Shown here: positions 1 to 6,968 of the stretch, piece after piece
Numbering within the stretch: the first letter of the stretch is position 1
Layout of the letters: every line of letters starts with the position of its first letter
Assembly (NCBI GenBank): GCA_947254205.1
Contig: CAMYCE010000049.1
Location: 1 to 15,249, forward strand
Source of the DNA: an uncultured Prevotellaceae bacterium
Lineage (GTDB): Bacteria; Bacteroidota; Bacteroidia; Bacteroidales; Muribaculaceae
Direction: 5' to 3'
DNA length: 15,249 bases
Notes under the pieces: model-generated
The model's input: the letters and a program-made list of their open reading frames with translations, nothing else
Told to the model about the DNA's origin: nothing
Database searches by the model: none
Made by a program: the position numbers and the translations under genes

Positions 1-93
1 TGTTTAGCCCGCTAAACGCCCTCAAAATCAATCAAAAATTACTCAAAATAAATTGACAAAAACAAAGAAACCTAATGACCGATTTGGGTTAAA
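1..93 (+). mobile_element. Right end of a mobile-element-like repeat (copy 1, cut by window edge)
   Basis: These 93 bases recur at 14045-14137 in the same orientation with one mismatch (A at 52, T in the other copy). The segment begins with a perfect 7-bp stem over a 2-base gap (GTTTAGC-CC-GCTAAAC, 2-17) and ends with a sequence that forms one terminal inverted repeat in the second copy, then TTAAA at 89-93. Sequence to the right of 93 is unrelated to that after 14137, so 93 is a true element boundary. The rest of copy 1 lies left of the window and could be a full insertion sequence. The family is not identified. Confidence 0.75.
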
Positions 94-127
94 CCGTGCT
101 CATGAGGGTGTAGATAGCTGTAGTCAT
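89..127 (-). pseudogene. Start of a leftward gene truncated by the element (12-codon remnant)
   Basis: A consensus promoter (148-178) is followed, about 15 bases below its expected start point, by an ATG at 127-125. The frame reads MTTAIYTLMSTV and stops at TAA (91-89) inside the TTAAA that borders copy 1 of the repeat. The inference is that this was the 5' end of a gene displaced by the insertion. A native 12-residue leader peptide is the alternative. If TTAAA is a duplicated target rather than part of the element, the stop would already have been present before insertion. Confidence 0.35.
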
Positions 128-147
128 GGTGTGATTCTTCTTAAACA

Positions 148-178
148 CAAAGTTACACTTTTTTGAGATAAGCCCAAA
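148..178 (-). promoter_or_regulatory. Consensus Bacteroidetes promoter pointing left into the element
   Basis: Read on the minus strand, TTTG (178-175), 19 bases, then TAACTTTG (155-148). Both boxes match the Bacteroidetes primary sigma consensus. The expected start point is near 142. No intact gene lies between it and the repeat end at 93. Confidence 0.6.
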
Positions 179-215
179 TTTTTACAACTTTTGTGGACTT
201 GAGCTTTTATAAAAA

Positions 216-267
216 CAAAAATGGATTTTTCGCAGCGATGGTGTCTCGCATTGAAAAATCCATTTTG
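216..267 (-). terminator. Intrinsic terminator of the sigma operon
   Basis: Inverted repeat with a 14-bp stem (218-231 paired with 253-266) and an inner GCGA/TCGC extension in the 21-base loop. On the minus strand the stem is followed by a T-rich run. It lies 24 bases below the stop of the third operon gene. Confidence 0.75.
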
Positions 268-290
268 TTCTTCAATCAATATTTAATGTG

Positions 291-1232
291 CTATTTGAGT
301 TTAATGATGGCTTCTTCGAGAATGCCCTTGGCAAACTTGTCGGCGGTGACGTTTTGCAATTCTTTGAGGCTCTCGATGCACAGTTTGTGCATGTTGTCGC
401 TCAAGTTGAGCTTTTGGGCGTCTTTGCATAGGCTCAATAGTTTGGTGGCATAGGTTGAGGGGAGTGTGGAGTTCACTTTCTTGGCCTGCTGCTTGAATCG
501 GGTGATATAGAAGTTGAACTTGCTCAAGAATCTTTCTTCGGTGAGTTGGGTTTCTTCTTTGTTGTCGGCAGTATAGATCCAAATGTCGCCCATGCTGTTT
601 TCAAGATCGAGGGCATCGAGCACTTTGTCGCGAGTGAGCGAGTCGAGCCCTTCGAGCCCTTCGAGCCCGTTGATGTGTACTTGAGGAATTGTGATGTTTC
701 CTTTCTTTTTTTGCGACTTCTTAGCTGTTGGCTTGCCGGGGCGTGGCATGTAGGTTTTGATGAGCCGGCCTTCAATGTTATTGCCTGTGGGCTCGTTCCA
801 TTCCACAGCATAGCAGTAGCGGTAGTTATCGTTGCTCGTTTCCTTGTCCATCACACACATGAGTCGATAGTTTAGCGAGGCATCGTTTCCCACTACAGTG
901 GTAGTGTTGTTTTTGTCGTCATAAATGAGATAGCCCTCTTTTTTATCTTTTTTGCCATCGTGGGCAATATAGGAGTAGGAGAGGTTGGCATCTTGTTGAA
1001 AAGCCTTGAGCAGTTGCTTGAAATGGGCATCGTTTTTCTTGATAGAGAAGCGATATTCCTCCATCGAGCATTCTATTTTTCCGTTTTTAACTTGGTTGGA
1101 ATGACGCGATTTTTCGATGTTTTCCGACTCTTTAAGTTGGTTGAATGCCGCCTTCACATTGGGTTGGGCATGAGCCGTCATTGTCATAATAAAGAATGTG
1201 GCAATGAGCGAGAGAGTTTTCATTGTTTTCAT
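291..1232 (-). CDS. Exported protein of unknown function, third gene of the ECF sigma operon
   Basis: 313 residues from the ATG at 1232-1230. A TTG six bases upstream and an ATG at 1223-1221 are alternatives; all give the same signal peptide (MKTLSLIATFF..., probable cleavage after AHA). The N-terminal half of the mature protein (about 50-165) is compact, with a tyrosine-rich stretch containing YRYCYAVEWNE. A basic linker and a GLEGLEGLDSL repeat follow near the middle, then a helical C-terminal 110 residues. It starts 34 bases after the putative anti-sigma gene and is last in the operon, so it is probably co-expressed with the sigma factor and acts in the periplasm or envelope. The general look resembles secreted proteins of unknown function beside Bacteroides ECF sigma genes (DUF5024-like is a guess). 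I do not recognise a catalytic motif. Confidence 0.85.
   Translation of the reverse strand: MKTMKTLSLIATFFIMTMTAHAQPNVKAAFNQLKESENIEKSRHSNQVKNGKIECSMEEYRFSIKKNDAHFKQLLKAFQQDANLSYSYIAHDGKKDKKEGYLIYDDKNNTTTVVGNDASLNYRLMCVMDKETSNDNYRYCYAVEWNEPTGNNIEGRLIKTYMPRPGKPTAKKSQKKKGNITIPQVHINGLEGLEGLDSLTRDKVLDALDLENSMGDIWIYTADNKEETQLTEERFLSKFNFYITRFKQQAKKVNSTLPSTYATKLLSLCKDAQKLNLSDNMHKLCIESLKELQNVTADKFAKGILEEAIIKLK
642..668. repeat. Three tandem 9-bp units inside a coding region
   Basis: Three consecutive copies of (t/g)tcgagccc encode the GLEGLEGLD stretch of the exported protein at 291-1232. The unit is a multiple of three, so copy-number change would add or remove Gly-Leu-Glu without shifting the frame. 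Confidence 0.85.
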
Positions 1233-1266
1233 TTTCAATATGCTTTATTGTGTATAGTAATGAATA

Positions 1267-1947
1267 TTATTTTTCTTTGATTTCGCCCTCCATCTTGGGC
1301 ATGGGGGTGCATTGCAGCTGTTGCAGGGCAAATTGCATTTTGTCGAGTTCCAATTGACGCTCAATTTCTTTTTCGATAGCGGCATCTTGCATCATAGCCA
1401 TTTCCAGCTCAACTTCGGCTTGGGTGATAGCATGGGCTTGTTGCAATGTCTTCACCTTGTCTTTAATGTGCTTGATAGTGGTGGGCTCTTGCAAGGGCTG
1501 TGCCGGGTGCGTATTGTTGTGCAGGGCTGCCACATCTTGCATTGTGGGTTGTGTGGTGCTTGCAGTGGTGGTGGCATGGGGCTCGTTGGCTTGCGGGCTT
1601 GCCGTGGAGACCTCGGCTATGGCAGGCATTGGGGCCGGCTGTTGAGCAGTGGGTGTGTTGCTGTAGCGAAAGCCCATGGTGATGCCCATTGCAGCAATCA
1701 CGGCAGCGGCAACCCATCGTGTCCACACAGCAATCACAGGCTTTTTCTTGGTCGCAGGTTGTTGTGGCACTGCATCGAGCTGGGGCATGCCTTCATCAAA
1801 GTAGGCAAACATTGCCTTCACCGGCTCCCACTCTTTGTCGACCTCGTGGGTGGCAAAATATTGGGCAAGCTCTTGCTCTTGGGCAAGGGTGCTCTCGCCA
1901 CCGATGAAAAGGTCGAGTAGTTGCTGAATATGTTGTTTCTCGTTCAT
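1267..1947 (-). CDS. Putative single-pass membrane anti-sigma factor
   Basis: 226 residues. The ATG at 1947-1945 overlaps the TGA of the sigma gene by four bases (ATGA), indicating translational coupling; the longer open frame upstream runs through the sigma gene and is not used. The cytoplasmic N-terminus (1-68) has the Bacteroidetes pattern LLDLFIGGEST...EQELAQYF...EWEPVKAMFAYFDEG that often accompanies ECF sigma factors. One membrane helix spans about 71-92. A Pro/Thr/Ala-rich segment (97-155) follows, then a charged, Gln-rich probable coiled coil (160-212). No HxxxCxxC zinc motif is present, so it is not a classical ZAS-type anti-sigma. The role is inferred from position, topology and N-terminal pattern. 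A membrane sensor or stalk for the downstream exported protein is another reading. Confidence 0.85.
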   Translation of the reverse strand: MNEKQHIQQLLDLFIGGESTLAQEQELAQYFATHEVDKEWEPVKAMFAYFDEGMPQLDAVPQQPATKKKPVIAVWTRWVAAAVIAAMGITMGFRYSNTPTAQQPAPMPAIAEVSTASPQANEPHATTTASTTQPTMQDVAALHNNTHPAQPLQEPTTIKHIKDKVKTLQQAHAITQAEVELEMAMMQDAAIEKEIERQLELDKMQFALQQLQCTPMPKMEGEIKEK

Positions 1948-2450
1948 GATTGTTGCATGCGGTGTTTGAAATTTTCTAATAAACTTTTTCTTGCTCGGGC
2001 AAGCAAAGTGCGCGCCGACGTGAGGTTGATGCCCAAGATTTGGGCTATTTCGTCGTATTCGCGATGCTCCACTTGTCGCATTCTCAACACTTCTTGTTGC
2101 TTGTTGGGCAGCAAGGCGAGTTGCTGTTGGAGCCACAAGTCGTTTTCAACGTCTTCAAGTTCTTCTTGTGGCGTGTTGCCCGTTGCCGGTAGCCGATAGG
2201 CCATGTCGTCGGGCATGCTTGAGGGCTGCTCTTGGCGCCTGCTGTCGGCGATGAGGTGGCGCGTGACGACCACGGTGAGAGCTTCGAGCGAGCGGTAGCG
2301 GTCGAGATTTTCGCGCATGTTCCACAGCTTGAGCATAGCATCTTGTGCCATGTCGTCGGCCTGCATTTCGTCAAGCCCACAGCTTCGTGCCGTGGTCATG
2401 GCTTTTTGGCGCAGTCGCGATGCTATGTGGGCAAAGGCGGTATCCTCCAT
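1944..2450 (-). CDS. ECF-type RNA polymerase sigma factor (sigma-70 family)
   Basis: 168 residues, typical ECF length. Region 2 covers about 10-75 and includes ADDMAQDAMLKLWNMRENL and LEALTVVVTRHLIADSRR (core binding and -10 recognition). Region 4 covers about 115-160 with LLPNKQQEVLRMR and the helix-turn-helix EIAQILGINLTSARTLLARAR. I chose the ATG at 2450-2448 (MEDTAFAHIASRLRQKAM). An in-frame TTG at 2489 lies inside the -7 promoter box, so it should not be transcribed. It is the first gene of a three-gene operon and overlaps the anti-sigma gene. The target promoters cannot be read from sequence; autoregulation is common for such operons. Confidence 0.92.
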   Translation of the reverse strand: MEDTAFAHIASRLRQKAMTTARSCGLDEMQADDMAQDAMLKLWNMRENLDRYRSLEALTVVVTRHLIADSRRQEQPSSMPDDMAYRLPATGNTPQEELEDVENDLWLQQQLALLPNKQQEVLRMRQVEHREYDEIAQILGINLTSARTLLARARKSLLENFKHRMQQS

Positions 2451-2486
2451 CTCTGATTTTTGTTGTCGTTGTTCAATAGATAGACG

Positions 2487-2520
2487 CAAATATAGCCTAA
2501 ATTAAAACAAGTTTTTTCAA
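2487..2520 (-). promoter_or_regulatory. Promoter of the sigma operon
   Basis: On the minus strand TATATTTG (2494-2487) matches TAnnTTTG. A TTG at 2520-2518 lies 23 bases upstream, slightly long for the -33 box. The expected start near 2482 leaves about a 30-base leader before the ATG at 2450. Confidence 0.5.
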
Positions 2521-2548
2521 GTTTTTTTCAATTTAAGTTTATAAACGG

Positions 2549-2579
2549 TTGATTGATAGAGATTGAGAGTTTATCTTTG
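2549..2579 (+). promoter_or_regulatory. Promoter of the PH-domain gene
   Basis: TTG at 2549-2551, 20 bases, then TATCTTTG at 2572-2579. The expected start point is within a few bases of the ATG at 2585, suggesting a leaderless or nearly leaderless transcript. Confidence 0.55.
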
Positions 2580-2584
2580 TGGTG

Positions 2585-2995
2585 ATGAAAAAAACGGTTT
2601 ATAGGTCAAGGGTGAGTGTGTGGTTGGCGGCCATTTGCTATGGCAGTGTGTTGGCTGGTGCCATTCCGCTCGGTTTTGATTTTGTTTTGGGGGGTGCCAT
2701 TGTGATTGTGGCCATATTGCTGTTCATGAGCTACCTCTTGTTTATGATACGCTATGAGATTGTGGGCCACAAGCTTGTGGTGAAAAATGTGTTTACCAAT
2801 GTTTACGACCTCAACAAGTTGTTGAGTGTGTCGTCTTCTCACACCTTGCTGGCCTCGCCTGCCGCGTCGCTTCATCGCCTCGAGTTGCGCTTTTCGAGCC
2901 CCAAGTTGCCACTGGTGATTTCGCCTCGACGTCAAGATGAATTTATCGCCCAACTTCGCTCAATCAATCCCAATATTGAGGTGAATGTGGAGTAG
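2585..2995 (+). CDS. Small membrane protein with bacterial PH-like domain
   Basis: 136 residues from the ATG at 2585; two GTG codons just upstream (2579 and 2582) overlap or abut the -7 box and are unlikely starts. Two hydrophobic helices (about 11-29 and 34-54) form a membrane hairpin. They are followed by a beta-rich domain (56-130) that begins RYEIVGHKLVVKNVF and ends with the helix RRQDEFIAQLRSINPNI, the usual layout of short bacterial PH-domain membrane proteins. The function of these proteins is not established. The gene is divergent from the sigma operon (134 bases between start codons) and converges on the CDF gene with only 7 bases between stop codons. Confidence 0.82.
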   Translation: MKKTVYRSRVSVWLAAICYGSVLAGAIPLGFDFVLGGAIVIVAILLFMSYLLFMIRYEIVGHKLVVKNVFTNVYDLNKLLSVSSSHTLLASPAASLHRLELRFSSPKLPLVISPRRQDEFIAQLRSINPNIEVNVE

Positions 2996-3002
2996 AATGC
3001 AA

Positions 3003-3659
3003 TCAAGCTACCTTGTCATCGGCATTGCAGGCAAGTGAACGCGCAGTGCGCTTGAGCAACCCCACAGCCCAGCGCATGATGATGATGGCACACACGATGG
3101 CCACCAGCGAGTCGAGCCATGTGATGCCCCACAGCTTGGCGGCCAGTAGAGCCACGATGGTGCCGGTGCTTGTGAGCGTGTCGGCAAGCACATGCAAGTA
3201 GGCCGAGTGTTGGTTGAGGTCATGCCCATGCTTGTTGTGCAGCATGGTAGCACTCAGTCCATTGACCACGAGGCCAATGATGGCCACGGTGATGGCTTCG
3301 TTGAACTTGAGGTTGTGGGCGTGCCCCATGCCACGTTCGAGCGTTTCGCTCACAATGAATAGAGCAAACAGTAGCAACATGATGCCACTGGTGTAGGCAG
3401 CAAGGTTCAATATTTTGTTGCAATTGTAGGGGTTGTCTCTCTTGCGTTGCAGGCGACGCACCAGCACATAGGCGCCCAGTGCCACCCCAATCACCACCAC
3501 ATGAGCTGCCATGTGGATGCCATCGGCAAGCAGTGCCATTGAACCAGCAAACCAGCCAATGCCCACTTCGAGCAACATGGTCACTGCCGAGAGGGCAAGC
3601 ACAATGGCCATGCGTTTTTCTTCGTGTGTCTTTTTCCCTGTGTGTTGATCTCGATTCAT
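3003..3659 (-). CDS. Cation diffusion facilitator (CDF) transporter, short form
   Basis: 218 residues from the ATG at 3659-3657. CDF proteins are membrane antiporters exporting divalent metals such as Zn, Co or Cd in exchange for protons. Six membrane helices fit. TM2 carries LLADGIHMAAH with H49 and H53, and TM5 carries AYLHVLADTLTS with H156 and D160, together the transport-site quartet. A His-rich loop (HNKHGHDLNQHS, 141-152) lies between TM4 and TM5. The protein ends soon after TM6 (TARSLACNADDKVA) and lacks the roughly 80-residue cytoplasmic C-terminal domain of most CDFs. A TTG at 3701 would add 14 residues starting SHTHTHP, encoded by a (GT)n tract. It follows ygiQ in the same direction (47 bases, or 5 with the TTG) and is probably co-transcribed. 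The metal specificity is not readable. Confidence 0.9.
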   Translation of the reverse strand: MNRDQHTGKKTHEEKRMAIVLALSAVTMLLEVGIGWFAGSMALLADGIHMAAHVVVIGVALGAYVLVRRLQRKRDNPYNCNKILNLAAYTSGIMLLLFALFIVSETLERGMGHAHNLKFNEAITVAIIGLVVNGLSATMLHNKHGHDLNQHSAYLHVLADTLTSTGTIVALLAAKLWGITWLDSLVAIVCAIIIMRWAVGLLKRTARSLACNADDKVA

Positions 3660-3680
3660 TTTTTTTGAGTTGCTTGTTGG

Positions 3681-3697
3681 GTGTGTGTGTGTGTGTG
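3681..3697. repeat. (GT)8 dinucleotide tract at the 5' end of the CDF gene
   Basis: An uninterrupted 17-base GT tract lies between the ygiQ stop and the CDF ATG. On the coding strand it reads (CA)n, giving His-Thr codons if translation begins at the TTG at 3701. Dinucleotide tracts of this length can slip; a gain or loss of one unit would put the TTG start out of frame but leave the ATG start intact. Confidence 0.85.
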
Positions 3698-3706
3698 ACA
3701 ATTGCT

Positions 3707-5731
3707 TTATTTGCGACGGCGACTTATCTTAGTAGACTTGCCGGTGGGTTGTTGCTGGCCTGTGTTGGGGTTGGGCAAGAACTTGCGATTGTGGCCATAG
3801 GTGGCCATCTCAACCTTGGGGTGTTGTGGAGCGGTAGTGGCCCTTGAACTGCGTGCATGGCCTTGTCCGGGCACACCTGCCACGCCATGAGGGTAGAGCC
3901 GTGTCAGCAAGTCGGAGCGGTGCATCTTGTGCAACGAGTTGAAGATGTCGCGCTTGTAATCTTTTTCATACCAAAAGAAATACTTGCGTTGTGCCAGTTT
4001 CTCGTCTTTGGAATGAGCCGTGTAGAGGGGTTGCAGGGTGTAGGGGTGATAGCCACTATAAAAAATCTCGGTCGATACCGTCATGGGTGTAGGGGTGAAG
4101 TCTTGCACCTGCTCAAGGTGAAAGTCAAGCTCCTTGGTGAGGGCAGCCAGCTCGGCCATGTCTTCTTCGGTGCAGCCGGGGTGTGACGAGATGAAGTAGG
4201 GAATAATTTGCTGCTTGAGTTTGTATTTCTCGTTGATGCGGTCAAATATCGCCTTAAACTTGTAGAAGAGTTCAAATGAGGGTTTGCGCATCACATCGAG
4301 CACCGCCTTGCTGGTGTTTTCGGGGGCTACTTTGAGGCGCCCCGACACATGCAACCTGATGAGCTCTTCGTTGAACTGTGCATTGATTTTGTCAATTTTC
4401 TCGTCGCCGGTTTTGTGCATCGACAGGTCGTAGCGCACACCACTGCCAATAAACGATTTTTTCACCTGTGGCAAGGCATCGACAGCATGATAGATGTCGA
4501 GCAACTGTGCATGGCTGGTGTTGAGGTTGCTGCAAGGCTTGGGAAACAGGCACGAAGGGCGCGCACAACGCTGGCAACGCTCAAGGTCTCGCCCGTGCAT
4601 GCCATACATGTTGGCACTTGGCCCCCCCAGGTCGCTAATGTAGCCCTTGAAATCTTCCATCTGCACCACTTGTTTCACTTCGCGCATAATCGACTCTTTA
4701 CTTCGCGAGGCAATGAACTTGCCTTGATGGGCACTGATGGTGCAAAAGGCACACCCCCCAAAGCACCCACGGTGCATGTTGATAGAGTGCCTAATCATCT
4801 CATAGGCAGGAATGCGCTTGTTTTTGTAGCGAGGGTGGGGCAGGCGAGTATAGGGCAAGTCAAACGAGGCATCAATTTCCTGTGTGGTCATGGGAGGGTT
4901 GGTGCGATTCACCTTGATGGCTATGTCGCCCGTTGCCTGCCACAGGTTGTGGCCGTGCCACAAGTTCGACTCCACTTCCACTGTTTTGAAGTTTTGGGCT
5001 TGCAACTTGGGATTGGCAAGGCATGCCTCATAGGGGTGTAGCACCACATCGTCGCCCTCGGTGGGGATTTCATTGAGTCGGGCACGCACCACAGTTTGCG
5101 GTATGTTGGTGAGGGTTTCAATGCGCTTGCCACTTTTGAGGGCTTGAGCAATATCGACCAGTGTGTTCTCGCCCATGCCATACACCAGCATGTCGGCACG
5201 GCAATCGGCAAGAATTGAAGGGCGCAGGCGATCTTGCCAATAGTCGTAGTGGGCCACACGGCGCAACGAGGCTTCGATGCCTCCCACCACTACCGGCACA
5301 TCGGGAAACAGCTCTTTCAAAATGTTGCTATACACAATGGTGGGATAGTCGGGGCGTGCTCCGGCCCTGCCATCGGGCGTGTAGGCATCATCGCTGCGAC
5401 GGCGACGATTGGCGGTGTAGTGATTCACCATCGAGTCCATGGCCCCCGGGCTCACGCCAAAAAACAACCGTGGCGCCCCCAGTTTCTTGAAATCGCGCAG
5501 GTCGTCGCGCCAGTTGGGCTGAGGCACAATGGCAACATTAAATCCATGTGCCTCAAGCACACGACCAATCACGGCTGCTCCCATCGAGGGGTGATCGATA
5601 TAGGCATCACCGCTAAACAAGATCACATCAACATGATCCCAGCCCAAGTGTTCGATTTCCTTGTTGGTGGTGGGGAGCCATTGCCCTTCAATGTGTCGGT
5701 TATTTTTGCCTTTATTGTCGTGTACACTCAT
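3707..5731 (-). CDS. ygiQ: YgiQ family radical SAM protein
   Basis: 674 residues from the ATG at 5731-5729 (MSVHDNKG); a TTG nine bases upstream is less likely. The N-terminal domain (about 15-295) begins with WDHVDVILFSGDAYIDHPS and has GGIEASLRRVAHYDYW and the B12-binding-like fold usual for the family. The radical SAM motif is HRGCFGGCAFC with Cys323, Cys327 and Cys330, which should bind the 4Fe-4S cluster. A second Cys set (386, 389, 394, 400 in ERCQRCARPSCLFPKPC) is also typical of YgiQ. The basic, low-complexity C-terminus (about 620-674, ending SRRRK) is normal. The length fits the intact family, unlike E. coli strains where the gene is split. The reaction is unknown. It is first in a leftward pair with the CDF gene. 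Confidence 0.95.
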   Translation of the reverse strand: MSVHDNKGKNNRHIEGQWLPTTNKEIEHLGWDHVDVILFSGDAYIDHPSMGAAVIGRVLEAHGFNVAIVPQPNWRDDLRDFKKLGAPRLFFGVSPGAMDSMVNHYTANRRRRSDDAYTPDGRAGARPDYPTIVYSNILKELFPDVPVVVGGIEASLRRVAHYDYWQDRLRPSILADCRADMLVYGMGENTLVDIAQALKSGKRIETLTNIPQTVVRARLNEIPTEGDDVVLHPYEACLANPKLQAQNFKTVEVESNLWHGHNLWQATGDIAIKVNRTNPPMTTQEIDASFDLPYTRLPHPRYKNKRIPAYEMIRHSINMHRGCFGGCAFCTISAHQGKFIASRSKESIMREVKQVVQMEDFKGYISDLGGPSANMYGMHGRDLERCQRCARPSCLFPKPCSNLNTSHAQLLDIYHAVDALPQVKKSFIGSGVRYDLSMHKTGDEKIDKINAQFNEELIRLHVSGRLKVAPENTSKAVLDVMRKPSFELFYKFKAIFDRINEKYKLKQQIIPYFISSHPGCTEEDMAELAALTKELDFHLEQVQDFTPTPMTVSTEIFYSGYHPYTLQPLYTAHSKDEKLAQRKYFFWYEKDYKRDIFNSLHKMHRSDLLTRLYPHGVAGVPGQGHARSSRATTAPQHPKVEMATYGHNRKFLPNPNTGQQQPTGKSTKISRRRK

Positions 5732-5804
5732 CGCGTTCAATTATCCTCTTCTCAAAAAGTCGTGTGGAGCCGTGCTCTTGCCCGGTAGAGGGCTTTTGGT
5801 GGTG

Positions 5805-5812
5805 CAAAGATA
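5805..5812 (-). promoter_or_regulatory. -7 box for ygiQ
   Basis: TATCTTTG read on the minus strand matches TAnnTTTG and is followed by C, as often seen. No clear TTTG lies 19-21 bases upstream. The implied leader is about 65-70 bases. Confidence 0.4.
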
Positions 5813-5840
5813 CGATTGTTTTTCCATTTAATTGCAGTCT

Positions 5841-5857
5841 GCCACTTGCTAAGTGGC
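5841..5857. other. Short hairpin in the ygiQ / META-gene intergenic region
   Basis: A perfect 7-bp stem, GCCACTT and AAGTGGC, around a 3-base loop, without an adjacent T run. It sits between two divergent genes, so an operator or transcript-end structure is possible. Its function is unknown. Confidence 0.35.
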
Positions 5858-5956
5858 TCATTTCTTTGCGATAATTTTAGAAAAGGAGGAGGCAAATTTG
5901 CTGGTTTCGTGCAAAATTCCGAAATTTGAGCAATATTTTCGTTAGTTTAATGCAAA

Positions 5957-6835
5957 ATGATGCCCATGAGGAAGATTGTGGTTTTCTCGGTGCTGTTGGC
6001 TATGTTGGCTGTGTCGCCCAATGCCCACGCATGGAAGAAAAATAAAAAATATGAAAAGCAAGTGGTCACTATCGAGCAGGCAACCCCTCAAGAGTTGCCC
6101 AAGCCTGTGGTTATCACTCAACCTGCCAAGCAACTATATGGTGAATGGACTATTATAGAGGTGCGCAAAAAAGAAGTGTTCACCCAAGAGCGTCCCTATA
6201 TTTATCTTGATTTCAATGGCGACAAAATATATGGCAATAATGGATGCAATTCCATTAATGGTGGTTTCGCATTGCAGGGAAGCAATATAAGCTTCAACAA
6301 CATCATCTCAACGCGCATGAGCTGTCATGGCACCACGCCCGAGCGCACCATCATGAAGGCTTTGGCCGAGGTGCAAGCCTATAGCGTGACATCACTCTAT
6401 AATGTGGAATATCTCAATCTCAAAAATGCTAAGGGCATCGTGGTGATGGTGTTGCGTCGTCAAAATCTTGACTTCTTGAATGGAGCATGGCTTGTGAAAG
6501 AGATGGGAGGCACCAATGTGAGTGAGCGCAATGTGAGAGTGGTGATTGACGTGCAAATGCTCACCGTGAATGCCCTCACCAAGTGCAATATTATCAATGG
6601 CATTGTGAAGATTGATCCTCGCAAGGAATTTGACGTGGAATTTGAAGACCTCAAGTCGTCGCACAACCAATGCGACGACATCAACACCGAAACTCAAATG
6701 CTCATCAACATGGAAGAAGCTGTGTCGTGCAAGAAAATCAACGATAGCGAGATGGCATTGCTCGATCACAAAGGCGCCATTGTGATAGTGCTCAAGCGCA
6801 TCGACCTCAAAGCCGAGCGTGAACGTGGCAAGTAA
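5957..6835 (+). CDS. Exported protein with two tandem META (HslJ-like) domains
   Basis: 292 residues from the first of three clustered ATGs (5957, 5960, 5966); the third gives a cleaner signal peptide (MRKIVVFSVLLAMLAVSPNAHA). Domain 1 spans about 60-168: LYGEWTIIEV, then YLDFNGDKIYGNNGCNSINGGF, then STRMSC, the standard META pattern including the GCN and TxMxC positions. Domain 2 spans about 172-281 and keeps the order with weaker matches: LNGAWLVKEM, KCNIINGIV and SSHNQCDD. META domains occur in envelope proteins such as E. coli HslJ, linked to novobiocin resistance, but their biochemical role is unclear. The gene is alone, divergent from ygiQ, and ends before a strong terminator. Confidence 0.9.
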   Translation: MMPMRKIVVFSVLLAMLAVSPNAHAWKKNKKYEKQVVTIEQATPQELPKPVVITQPAKQLYGEWTIIEVRKKEVFTQERPYIYLDFNGDKIYGNNGCNSINGGFALQGSNISFNNIISTRMSCHGTTPERTIMKALAEVQAYSVTSLYNVEYLNLKNAKGIVVMVLRRQNLDFLNGAWLVKEMGGTNVSERNVRVVIDVQMLTVNALTKCNIINGIVKIDPRKEFDVEFEDLKSSHNQCDDINTETQMLINMEEAVSCKKINDSEMALLDHKGAIVIVLKRIDLKAERERGK

Positions 6836-6873
6836 AAGCCCTCAATGTGTCACATTCATTTTTTAGAAGGGGG

Positions 6874-6946
6874 AAAAAAATACCAACTAAACATGTTGAG
6901 AGTTGATGCTTCTCAACTATAGGTTTAGTTGGGGTGTTGTTTTTTT
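6874..6946. terminator. Bidirectional intrinsic terminator
   Basis: Nested hairpin: outer 10-bp stem 6883-6892 with 6923-6932, inner 7-bp stem 6895-6901 with 6911-6917. It is flanked by seven A (6874-6880) on the left and a T run (to 6946) on the right, so it can stop both the META gene and the converging gene at 6969-7517. Confidence 0.85.
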
Positions 6947-6968
6947 GTGAGGTAGGGGGAGACTTGAC

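Noticed and set aside
193..453. 86-codon plus-strand open frame at the left end
   Set aside because: It crosses the terminator hairpin and then runs antisense to a well-supported gene.
1948..2136. Upstream extension of the anti-sigma gene to 289 codons
   Set aside because: The extension lies entirely inside the sigma factor gene in another frame; the ATGA overlap gives the natural start.
2451..2489. TTG start adding 13 residues to the sigma factor
   Set aside because: The TTG is part of the -7 promoter box and would lie upstream of the transcript start.
4349..5041. 230-codon plus-strand open frame within ygiQ
   Set aside because: The ygiQ frame on the minus strand is unambiguous across this stretch, with conserved Cys motifs; the antisense translation matches nothing.
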